Below are positions 55,502 to 64,000 of a stretch of 64,000 nucleotides of DNA, in pieces (position 1 is the first letter of the stretch; each line of letters begins with the position of its first letter). The stretch covers positions 288,001-352,000 of the forward strand of contig JAXIVH010000002.1 in assembly GCA_036785325.1 (NCBI GenBank). The letters are read 5' to 3'. The translations under genes and the position numbers were made by a program. This stretch comes from Urophycis tenuis (Eukaryota; Chordata; Actinopteri; Gadiformes; Phycidae). Under the pieces are notes generated by a model, which did no database searches, was not told the DNA's origin, and worked only from the letters and a program-made list of their open reading frames with translations.

Positions 55502-56350
55502 GTATGCCTCCGAACTAGGTCCCATCTTCACCCAGTTAAAATGGAAAATGGTTACCATTATTCCAGTGTCTAAAATAACACGCCCCAAGTCACTCAACGA
55601 CTTCAGACCCATCGCCCTCACCTCCGTAATAAGTAAGTGTTTTGAGCATCTAGTGTGCAGAGAACTTAAACAGCAAACGTCTGGACTCATGGACCCCATG
55701 CAGTTTGCCTATAAAGCTGACCGTAGTGTGGAGGATGCCACTCTCACCCTACTTGAAAGAGTTCACAGTCATTTAGACAAGGCCAAAACATATGCCCGTG
55801 TACTTTTTATGGACTTCTCCTCTGCATTCAATATTGTTCAGCCCCACCTTCTCCTAGAACGTTTAGGGGCCCTGAATGTCAGTGATAACATCATTCTATG
55901 GATTATGGAGTTCCTGAGGGAGAGGCCCCAGCGCGTCCATATGAACAATATCACCTCTGACTGTCTTAAACACTGGTGTCCCACAAGGATGTGTTCCCCC
56001 CCCCCCCCCCCCCCTTCTCTTCTCAATATACACAAATGAGGTCAAACTCAACAATGACGATGATTCTATACACCTCATCAAATATACAGATGACATGGCC
56101 CTTGTTGCCAGCCTACAGGATCCTAACTGCCCCTCCTACTCTCAGTACATCAGCCATCTTGCCACCTGGTTTGACAGCAGTTACTTTGACTTGAATGTCA
56201 GCAAGACCAAGTAACTGTGCTTTGGAGGTAAGAGGGGAACAAGCAGCAAGGGACTGAACTTCATGCCCATCAAAATGAAGGGGAGGGATGTGGAGCAGGT
56301 CACCAATTTTAAATATCACCTTCCCAATGCAGACCACATCTACAAAAAGG
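55502..56350 (+). pseudogene. L2/Rex-type reverse transcriptase, left part
   Basis: Encodes KMVTIIPVSKITRPKSLNDF, RPIALTSVISKCFEHL, PMQFAYKADRSVEDATLTLL, ARVLFMDFSSAFNIV (motif A), a GVPQGCVLSPLLFSIY-like motif B that is frame-shifted by an expanded C-run (about 55996-56013), HLIKYTDDMALV (motif C, YTDD variant) and LNVSKTK followed by a stop (TAA near 56211). The C-run and the stop show it is inactive. It continues at 57741. Confidence 0.87.
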
Positions 56351-56761
56351 TGTGGCAGGTTAGGGGTTTCCCCTCCCCTTTTCACATATCAGGGCATGGG
56401 CACACTCAGGTGCAGTGATTGCAGGCTGTGCGTGCGTAAAAGGTGAGTCAATCAGTGATCAGGTGTGCGTCTTTGTCCTGGAGCCTGGTGGCGGTGGTCA
56501 CAGCGTGGCGGAGTCTCATTGGTGTGGCAGTGTAAACTTTTGGGACGCAGAAAACCTGTAGCCGAGTCCGGCTTGTCTTCCCTCATTCGCGGTCTGGAGT
56601 GGCTTTTGTGCCGCATCGTGGAGACCCATTAAGCGGTCCATGTTGGGCCGGTACTGGCGTGGCTTTGCCCTCAACCTCAGGCTGCAGCAGGTTACCTGAG
56701 CTGCTGCGCCCCATGCTATCTGTGTAACCATTGCGAAAGCGTCCTGGCCACGGCGGATCAG

Positions 56762-57490
56762 TAGTGCATGCAAATTACTTGTCAAAAGTGGGATTTGAAC
56801 CCACGCCTCCAGGGGAGACTGTGACTTGAACGCAGCGCCTTAGACCGCTCGGCCATCCTGACACATTGAGAAAGAGTGCATATGATTGTAAAATGCAAAA
56901 GCAACCTCCAACCTGCTTTATTGTTTAATTTAGGGAATTCATTTCAAATACATCCTATATGTAAAAAAGTATTGCATGTGCCAGAAGGTAGTGATGGTGG
57001 TGTGGTGGATTATGTGAACTGCATGCCAGCGACCGGTGTTCATATCTTGCCTGTCCATCATCATGCCTTTTACCCCCATCTAGATTGGGTGTTAGCACGA
57101 CCGTCCGAACATGGGTACAAGTAAGAAATAAGCACAAAAAATTATATTTTATTCTATTATATTATATTATATTTAAAAAAAAACATAATTCAATGTGGTA
57201 AGTTTAAAGCATACATTTCAATAATTTGAGGTGAATGTAGCCTATGATTTGCAAAAGGATAGGCTCTAACCTTTCATCTAATGTTGATTACCTGTAGCAA
57301 ATAAGAAAAAAAATCAGCGAAACACCCTGACTAGGAGGCGGCGCCAGCTTTAAGTAGCCGATCTAATCGGAAAGTTAGCTGAAAACCTCCTCCCGACCAG
57401 ATTTGGTTGCGAGCATAAGTTACCATGGTGATATAGCGCCGCTAAAAGAGAGCGACTTTCGTATGACAGCTAACCCAGGCTTTGAGCACA
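56762..57490. repeat. tRNA-Leu-bearing repeat, copy 2
   Basis: Shares with 12311-12987 an almost collinear sequence: AGTGCATGCAAATTACTTGT, the tRNA-Leu, TGTGCCAGAAGGTAGTGA, GCGACCGGTGTTCATATCTT and AACACCCTGACTAGGAGGCG, ending with CGACTTTCGTATGACAGC and CTAACCCAGGC. The outer TIR (GTACTACGAACC) seen in copy 1 is missing here. Confidence 0.85.
56781..56862 (-). tRNA. tRNA-Leu (anticodon CAA), possibly a repeat-borne copy
   Basis: The minus strand starts GTCAGGATGGCCGAGCGGTC and folds as a class II tRNA. Acceptor GTCAGGA pairs with TTTTGAC (two G-U). The D-arm A box is GGCCGAGCGGTCTA. The anticodon stem CTGCG/CACAG (one mismatch) has loop TTCAAGT, hence anticodon CAA. A long variable arm CTCCCCTGGAG and T-arm GGGTTCAAATCCC (A for G in the B box) follow. 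Because a decayed copy sits in the same repeat context at 12320-12401, it probably spread with the repeat and may not be a functional gene. Confidence 0.7.
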
Positions 57491-57740
57491 ACAGTTTCAT
57501 AGTAGTTTATTTCTTTCAGTTGTCACATAGTTTTTAAAGGATTAATTAAAATATATTTTTATACTGAAATCACGTCTGCCTTCAGTTTAAACATTGAACC
57601 TGTGTGACCTTAAGACTCCCTTGGTGGAGTTCCTGGGGTTTAGGTCCCCCCAGGTGGCGTTGTCAAGCTCTTTATATTTACCTGTTAGTAGTGTGTCACT
57701 ACCTGACACACCCCCTCACATTCCCCACACGCCACAAAGG

Positions 57741-58141
57741 CAAGACAGCGTTTCTCCCTCCTCAGGAAACTGTGAATCTTCAACACCATCAAGCACACCC
57801 TGACCATGGTGTACAGGTCACTCACTGAGAGCGTTCTCACATTTAAAATCACCTCCTGGTATGGGAACCTCTCCGTGAAATACAGGAACAAGCTGGCTCA
57901 GGTAGTGAACCAAGCCAGCAAAATCACAGGAGAAAACCAGCTACAACTCCACACACTATACAGCCGTGCAATAACTCAAACAGCCACACGGATCTTTAAT
58001 GACCCCACCCACCCCCTCCATCCATCTTTTCAGCTGTTGCCTTCTGGCAGAAGGTTGAGTGTCCCAATGACCAGGAAAAATGGGTACAAAAAGTCATTTG
58101 TGCCTTCTGCTGTGGCCATTTTAAATCAAACTAAACTAAAA
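57741..58141 (+). pseudogene. L2/Rex-type reverse transcriptase, C-terminal part
   Basis: Continues from 56350: RQRFSLLRKL, an in-frame stop in the next codons (TGA near 57771), then IFNTIKHTLTMVYRSLTESV, FKITSWYGNLSVKYRNKLAQ, VVNQASKITG and HPSFQLLPSGRRLSVP, ending at a TAA near 58142. This is the usual C-terminal domain of L2-type ORF2. Confidence 0.85.
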
Positions 58142-58369
58142 TAACTCTCCTCCCAACTCACTAACGTGTCTAGGTGAAAGACCAACAAAGAACTGCACTA
58201 GCATGTATTACGCTTATCTATCAACCTGGTTTTATATAGTATTTATTTATTTATTGAATATGAGCTGTATTTTTTTTAATGTCTTTATGTTTTTACGTTG
58301 CCAGAGTACCAAAGAGGAATTTCCAGTGTATGTAAATTCAGTGGACAAAAAAGTTTTATCTATCTAGGA

Positions 58370-59040
58370 CCGCTTTGTAGTGGTAGTAGTTGGTGGACAA
58401 CGTCCTCTGGGCTCAGAACTACAAAACAGATCATCAAAAGAAAATATAGATTAACACTGTGATAATAATAATTCCAAATATAGTTATAAATATACAAATA
58501 TAGTTATAATCCTGACATTACATGAAGATAATTGGTTAAACCAGTCATCTTGTGTCTGCAATGCAATACTCTTCTTCACTCCATGGTTAAATTGATACAG
58601 TTGTGGATACTCTCTACATAGCTGTTTCATAATAGGGCCAGCCTTGACTCTGGTAAATATAGCCTATATACTGTAAGACTGTGATTGGGTGGAGGGGAGA
58701 GTGTTACCTTAGCATTATGCCACATCAAAAAAACAATACATGAGCATGCTACACTAAAATTATGATGGAAATGTGACTGCAATGAACATGAACATCTTTG
58801 GCAGACCTTGGTAGGTCCGAGTGACAGGAGTCTGACAGCTCTACGCAAAAAGGCATTAGCTACCAGGTCATCTAGCAAAAAAAAAAAAAAAACTTTTGCC
58901 TTCAATGTATAAAACGGGGTGCATTTACCAAATGTTGGGGGCATTTAAAAAATAAATAAATAAATGGTGCATAATATTGCTGAAGTGTAATGTAAACAAC
59001 GGTACTGTTCGTGTGTGCATTGTTCCAGAAGCAATAGAAA
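58370..59040. other. Non-coding stretch
   Basis: No supported gene. A-run at about 58868-58892. Confidence 0.35.
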
Positions 59041-59049
59041 TGTGAGCCA

Positions 59050-59212
59050 TCTTTTTCCAGATTAGGGTTTTTTGGATTTGCGCTTCTTCCAGTCATCATC
59101 AGAGGAGTCTGAAGACCCATGTTTTTTGTTTCTTCTTCCTCTTCCGATCCTCATAAGAGTAATCTGAGTCAGAAGAGTCAGAGGAATCCCCATTCCTCAT
59201 TTTGCGTTGCCC
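59050..59212 (-). other. Weak exon candidate, Ser/Asp/Lys-rich
   Basis: Minus strand after an acceptor-like AAATTTAG: GQRKMRNGDSSDSSDSDYSY, then EDRKRKKKQKT, with a related SSDSSDDDWKKRKSKK stretch in another frame. Low complexity makes it weak evidence. It may belong with the exon candidate at 59874-60098. Confidence 0.25.
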
Positions 59213-59564
59213 TTAAATTTAGAAAAAATAAAATGTTAGAGGTTAGCAAATCTATAAGTTTGAGTATGAGTTCTCTTTATTATCATTATTATTTTCATTT
59301 CACATGAAAAGAACAGCAGCATCACAAAAGCAGGCAAAACAGATAAGGGGGTGATGGGGTACAGTACTTAAAAATGTGACATCACATCACCCCACCATAA
59401 TCAATATAAATATTTTTTGATTAAGTAATTTACTTGTAATTGTCGTAAGTCATTTTAAAAACATTTTGGGGGCAACCTTGGTCCCCACAGTCTAAAAAAT
59501 GGTTCTCTCTCCTGTAGTGCTGCATGCAGGGCGGACGTATTGTGGCAACCGGACCTCATATCAA

Positions 59565-59830
59565 CTCAACTCAACTCAACTCAACTTCACTTTATTGTCG
59601 TTGCACAAGAAACACAGAGTGATTTTTGGCAGCGAAATGTCGTTGCTATGGTTTCCGGCAGACACAGAGAATGAGCAGGTGTATTATGTATAAAATAAAA
59701 AATGTAAAAAAATGTACAGAAATATAAATATAAAACTATGATAATGTAAAATATATAAATAGTGCAAATGAACTGGATATAAGTTACGGTAGATACAGTA
59801 TATATACAGACAGTAATATAAAGCCATAGA
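59565..59830. repeat. Dispersed retroelement 3'-end fragment
   Basis: Starts with AACTC repeats and CTTTATTGTCGTTGCACAAG, the common reverse-complement form of fish LINE/SINE tails, followed by AT-rich sequence. Confidence 0.5.
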
Positions 59831-59873
59831 GCCATTTAAAACTTTAACACATTTAAAATGTTAACATGAAAAC

Positions 59874-60098
59874 ATTGTTGGATGTTCCTTTAACTAATCA
59901 AGACTTCTTCAGATTGTATTTACAGCCTTCCATGTTGGTTTTGGGGGGAACAGTATATATACCTTTTGAAGTTGTGTGGCCGACCTCTGTGTGGAGAGCC
60001 TTCTCTCGGTTGAAGTCAGGATCAACATTGCAGGGTTCTCCTCTGGCGCAGTGTGCTGCTGTTCTTTTTGCATGTGTTTGGCATGACTATAAGGGGTA
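59874..60098 (-). other. Weak exon candidate
   Basis: The minus strand, after an acceptor-like TTTACCCCTTATAG, stays open for about 60 codons: SCQTHAKRTAAHCARGEPCN, then DPDFNREKALHTEVGHTTSK. No domain recognised. Confidence 0.3.
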
Positions 60099-60288
60099 AA
60101 GGAAATACATTAAGATACATTCAGAAAGTAAAAAGACATTTGTAAACATTGTTAAGAGAATTTCATCAAAAAACCTTTAAGTAGTAGTGAAAATAGCCAA
60201 CCTACAAGTTCACAACGCATGTGTGTATTTCATGTCTCTTCTGTATGAATAGAAAATTCTCAGCTATGATAAAAAAAAGTCTCTCATA

Positions 60289-61020
60289 CCCCTTTTCCAC
60301 CGCCACGAACCAGGTGCTGGTTCTGGGCTGGTGCTAATACCAGTTCGGTGTTGGTGCTACCTGCCGATTATCCAAGAACCAGCTCGTTTTTCCACAGACT
60401 GAGAGCCAGGGTAGCGCAGCGTCGCTACGTCACTGTATGCGCTCATGTTGTCCCAGCAACCCGACAGGACTACTTTTTACCCATCCTACTGCTGGCTTTA
60501 CAAGCTTACACCTCTATTAAAAAACGCCGAAAGTAGCCTATGTTTATTTTTTTGTAGTTCTACTTGTTGTATTGTGCCACTGTTCGTTATTTTATCGAAG
60601 CGTTATTTTATTTATTTAACTTGAAGCGGCCGCCTAAAAGCAAGCAGAGCGCTGAAAAAAAGACGCTGGAGGCGACGCCTTTTCTCTATGCGGCCGCAGT
60701 CGACCACATAGGCTCTGTTCTCATTGAAATAGCAATGAAATAGCTTGAAAAAAAGCACTGGTGTTTAGAAATAAACGCTATATGGACATTGGCCCTTACA
60801 CCGTCGGTCGTCACGATACACGTTACAACGTCACGATAACCCCGCCCCTAGCATCCGACGTCACCGGTTCTTGTTTCTGGTCCAGCATTAAATCGGTGCT
60901 AAAGTGGAACTTGTTTTGCAGAGCCGGAGCCAGGCTTATTTTTGTGGAAAATCTAAGAACTGGTTCGAAATTTGTCGCTGGCTCTGAACCAGCACTGGAA
61001 CCACCTCGGTGGAAAAGGGG
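60289..61020. mobile_element. 732-bp non-autonomous DNA element, TA flanks
   Basis: Ends CCCCTTTTCCACC (60289) and GGTGGAAAAGGGG (61020) are perfect inverted repeats, flanked by TA on both sides. Imperfect inverted matches continue inward (CGAACCAGGTGCTGGTTCTG versus GGCTCTGAACCAGCACTGG). No coding frame is supported. TA flanks suggest a Tc1/mariner-type target, but the TIR style is also known from other fish MITEs. Confidence 0.82.
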
Positions 61021-61089
61021 TATCTGAGAACTCATAGGCTTAATCTATCTCTAGAATGTAATAATATGCATAAATAATATTGTTCTATC

Positions 61090-61160
61090 ACGGCAGTTCT
61101 CAAAGTGGGTCCAGAGACCCCCAGGGCTCCTTGAGCGGGTTCCAGCCTGGGAGTCCCCAG
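61090..61160. repeat. hAT-like terminal fragment
   Basis: CAGTTCTCAAAGTGGGTCCA followed by GAGACCCCCAGGG resembles the end of a Charlie-type hAT MITE. No partner end was located. Confidence 0.4.
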
Positions 61161-62371
61161 AAAAATGACTTAATAATTAGGCTAGTTAATATAGCATTAA
61201 TTAAAATTAGTTTAAACAATAACACAGCTAAATTGGAATATTTTCTAAACATTTTAACAACACAGGTCTTGTATGGGGGTCATTAGCATAAACATTTTTC
61301 AGATAGGTATGTATTGTATATCAGTGGCGAACCGTGAGCACTACAGCTGGGCCTTCACCTCAGCCATTACCGCCGAGAAAATAAATCATCAAGAAAAAAA
61401 GCACCAATACGATTTGAAAGGGTTGAACAAAAGCAATCCGGCTTTAATTAACGATGACCAGGATGTAAACAAATAGACCATAACATCAATAACATTTTCC
61501 GCAACAAGAAACATCTCAACATTAACTTCAGAAGACGAGATCATTTAGGCTACATAGTGGAAATTAAATAAACATACTCTAAACATACTCCAGAATCTGG
61601 AAATATAAAATGAAGTCACCCAAAATGTCACCCCGTGACACTGCTGACACGGACACCGAGGCTCATTTAATCACCGTGGACAGCGCTATGAAATCACGGC
61701 GCATTAGAAATCATTCACACATTGACAAATACATTCATGAGCATCATCAAACTACAATACAATTTCCAATGCACTTTTGGCATACGCCAAAAGTTACACA
61801 AAGCTGGTAATACAAAGACTATTTTTTAAAGTTGCAATGCAGAACTCTTCATGCACAATTACGCCTGGCGCAAGTCAGTGGCTGACACGGACACTGAGGC
61901 TCATTTCATCCCCCCAAAAGTTGTCAAACTGACCGTCGCTTGCAGGTGTGCCGCAGAACCTTGATGTCGGTGGGCTGACTTTGTCAGATTTGTAAGGCTG
62001 ACAAATCCGCCGCTGACCCAGGTGGGTCAGCGCTTTTTCAGTTGTAAAAAGCAAACAACTCCACCAGTACAGCCTGTTTGTTTTATAACAGCCCGCCATC
62101 CATGGATATCGCTGATCATTTTCGGTCTTGAAATGCCTTTCCACTTTCTTAACCTTTTTTTTTTTTATTGGTGTTCCGTTTTTTATTATTTATAGTTTTT
62201 CTGTGAAAGGACGCCTTGAAAAAGGCGATCTGATCAAGCTAGCCACAACGTAATTCTCCTCTTACGCCATTTAACTTTCAATCTCAATCTCTCAACCACT
62301 TTCACCACTCTGCTAAGATTTACTTACCTCTGTGACAGAGGCAGCAGAGTGGTGAGAACGGTTGAGACTCA

Positions 62372-63062
62372 GGGCCTCATTTACTAACAAAATTCCGTCC
62401 ATTTCTAGCGTAATTTGCGGGTAAAATAGGCGCAAAAACATGGAACCGTATTTACTAACGTGGCGCAACGGGGTAAATGCGCAAATAGCCTGCCTCTGAA
62501 GAGGCGATAGGCAAGTTGCGCATCCCGCCTCATACATATGCATAAATGGGAGTGTATCAGGGGAAGTGGGAGTGAATCGCAAAAAGCTGGGAGGTAACGC
62601 GTTAAGTGCGCCTTATTATGTATTGCTTGGTATTTACTAAGATTGCCAGAGAAGTGCGCGACTCGAATTGGAGCGCAAATCTCCGCCTCATAAAAGCAGG
62701 TGTAAACCAGGAAGCGGGTTTTGCTTGAGCCTGTAAACAAGGACATGGCAGCTGTTGTAAGAGCAAGAAGAAGACACCGACAAAGGCACCGCGCCGATCA
62801 GCGACCAGGAAGTGGTCGCTGATCGGCGCGGAACTTTTGTTTTCTTTTTCTTGGATCGTCCATGGTTACGCAAACACGCAGACCCATTCTTCCTTCTTTT
62901 AACGGTGCGCTAATTACACTAGGGCGGAGTATGGCGCTGATTGCCTGATGAAGTACGGGTTTGATAAATACAACGTAAAGTGCGGTGACGAATGCTGCGC
63001 AAATAACGGCTCGGCGCTGGCGCAGATTACGCTGCGGTCGCAAATGTTAGTAAATGAGGCCC
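62372..63062. mobile_element. Harbinger-type MITE, 691 bp, 3-bp TSD
   Basis: TIRs are GGGCCTCATTTACTAAC (62372) and GTTAGTAAATGAGGCCC (63062), flanked by TCA (62369-62371, 63063-63065). The ends resemble those of the Harbinger element at 27335-28964. A short transposase-start-like peptide (MAAVVRARRRHRQRHRADQR at about 62744) runs into a perfect hairpin and stops. Confidence 0.9.
62789..62831. repeat. Perfect 19-bp-stem hairpin inside the MITE
   Basis: Left arm CCGCGCCGATCAGCGACCA, 5-nt loop GGAAG, right arm the exact complement. It lies inside the short coding remnant. Confidence 0.97.
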
Positions 63063-63509
63063 TCAGCTACTATGTTAAAGGTTAGGACTTCGTGAAGGCC
63101 TACGATCTTATTTTTTTTGTCCCGCCCACTTGAAATCGAACCGTGATTGGTCAATCTGCCCCTCACTCTCCAAACCAAAACACATAGCTTGGCCTTCTGC
63201 AGAATTTGTGAAGTCCTAACCAATTAATGAGCCAGCTAACCGGGCCTTGATAGAAACAGACGATTCAGATTGGATAACATTTTTTAGGGACCGTAACCAT
63301 TTCATTGCTGATGTGAATTTGACAGTAAACTTGATTTTAGAACATAGATGAGAGAAAATGTATTAAATGTATTGTATTAAATTAAATAAGATAGAAATTA
63401 ATATATATATATATATATAATTTCTTATTTAAACATTTTTGGTGCAGAATTTTGTTAGGCCTTCTCTGAAGGCGTAGAAGGCCCTGAGGGTTCCCCACTG
63501 GCGCAAGTG

Positions 63510-64000
63510 GTGAGAGCGGTAGAGACTCAACCACTCTGTTAGATGATCTCCAGTCTTGTGATCTGACTGCAGTCACTTTTCTGCCATATCGGCAAAGTTT
63601 GGGGGTGTTCCCAGGGTGCCCGGCACCCCCTGGTGGGGGCTAGAGTTTTCTTTTTTTGTTATGATGTACAAATAGTAGGTGGCCTAGATAAGTATAACTC
63701 TGTAGCACATTATCAATAAATACAAACTAACTCAATAAACAAGAATTTAAATCCACAAACATATTGTCTCAGTGTACTGCTGGCAGTTCATATATAATGC
63801 AAACAGGTCAGATTAATTGCCCGCTATGCATTATGGAATCAAATTTCATATAGATATTTCACAATTGTTACATTTCCACATTTCCGCTGCCAAAGTAATT
63901 TCATCCATTGGTCATGTTAGTTATGAAAACACACCTGCAGTAGCCTGTAGGCTATCCTGATCTATTTTCATGTTTGAATCCTTGTGTTGCAGCGATAGCT
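63510..64000. other. Non-coding stretch to window end
   Basis: No supported feature apart from a short G/C-rich palindromic segment near 63605-63645 (GGGTGCCCGGCACCC). Confidence 0.35.

Larger units (their letters stand above)
56351..57736 (+). mobile_element. Solo LTR with nested tRNA-Leu repeat, 4-bp TSD
   Basis: Begins TGTGGCAGGTTAGGGG and ends CCCCACACGCCACA. AAGG flanks both sides (56347-56350, 57737-57740). LINE codons rejoin exactly without it (IYKK to ARQRFSLLRKL). The right third has a TTAATTAAAATATATTTTTA zone and CCAGGTGGCGTTGTC, shared with the LTR split by element 1. The middle (56762-57490) is the tRNA-Leu repeat. Confidence 0.75.
55502..58366 (+). mobile_element. L2/Rex-type LINE, 5'-truncated, split by an LTR
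   Basis: Begins just after the L1 poly(A) at the RT fingers. It is interrupted at 56351-57736 and ends with AAAGTTTTATCTATCTAGG at about 58366. The host frame rejoins across the LTR. Confidence 0.85.
61324..63509. mobile_element. Possible hAT-type remnant (CAGTGGCGAACCGT ends) with nested MITE
   Basis: The left end CAGTGGCGAACCGTGAG, then GGGCCTTCACC, is partly mirrored at the right by GGCCCTGAGGGTTCCCCACTG. No 8-bp duplication was found and no transposase is present, so the call is tentative. An inverted repeat (CAACCACTTTCACCACTCTG, and AGAGTGGTGAGAACGGTTG) lies at 62293-62367. Confidence 0.35.

Noticed and set aside
57594..57828. Plus-strand frames near the LTR-LINE junction as a separate gene
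   Set aside because: They are chance frames across the junction between the LTR end and the LINE C-terminal coding region.
61324..63509. Confident hAT element
   Set aside because: The ends are only partly complementary and no 8-bp duplication was found, so it is kept as a low-confidence call.

Overview
This window looks like a transposon-rich stretch of a teleost fish chromosome. It holds L2/CR1-type, L1-type and Tx1-type LINEs, a tRNA-derived SINE of the DANA/Mermaid style, hAT and Harbinger MITEs, Gypsy-like LTR elements, and THAP/YqaJ (ISL2EU-like) transposons. All assignments come from protein motifs, reading frames, terminal inverted repeats (TIRs) and target-site duplications (TSDs) read by eye; no database was searched. 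I recognise no intact single-copy host gene. The only host-like gene is a ZNF862-like (hAT-related) coding region seen as three exons.

Layout. 1-1660: 3' end of a Ty3/Gypsy element (integrase, polypurine tract, start of LTR). 2321-10889: ZNF862-like exons split by a 7.77-kb DNA transposon (2604-10369, 6-bp TSD, long TIRs made of short direct repeats). That transposon carries a SAM/HECT-like gene on one strand and a DDE integrase on the other. 11699-13036: inverted-repeat element with a dead tRNA-Leu, then a microsatellite and a SINE. 14570-16801: internally deleted hAT element with an 8-bp TSD. 17050-22145: minus-strand Tx1-type pieces around a plus-strand L2 element; the Tx1 ORF1 contains a 21-bp minisatellite. 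22220-23930: degenerate tandem repeats, an unknown exon and a large foldback.

25141-34097: an ISL2EU-like transposon (THAP-transposase plus SWIM/YqaJ nuclease, 36-40 bp TIRs) sitting in an LTR and itself hosting a Harbinger derivative, a dispersed repeat and LTR-like DNA. 34374-43122: one minus-strand L2 LINE opened by two younger LINEs, one of each orientation. 44110-46012: a minus-strand L1-type LINE with a perfect solo-LTR insertion. 46441-55501: a near full-length plus-strand L1 whose 3' UTR received a second, compact ISL2EU-like transposon (50545-55249). In that copy the two genes are interlocked on opposite strands, and each appears to carry a single lesion. 55502-58366: an L2-type LINE split by an LTR insertion that contains a tRNA-Leu repeat. 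58370-64000: mostly non-coding, with MITEs (60289-61020, 62372-63062), a probable hAT remnant and two weak exons.

Relative order of insertion can be read in several places because host reading frames rejoin exactly across the inserts. The most interesting objects are the SAM/HECT-bearing transposon, the interlocked THAP/YqaJ transposon, and the tRNA-Leu-bearing repeat family.
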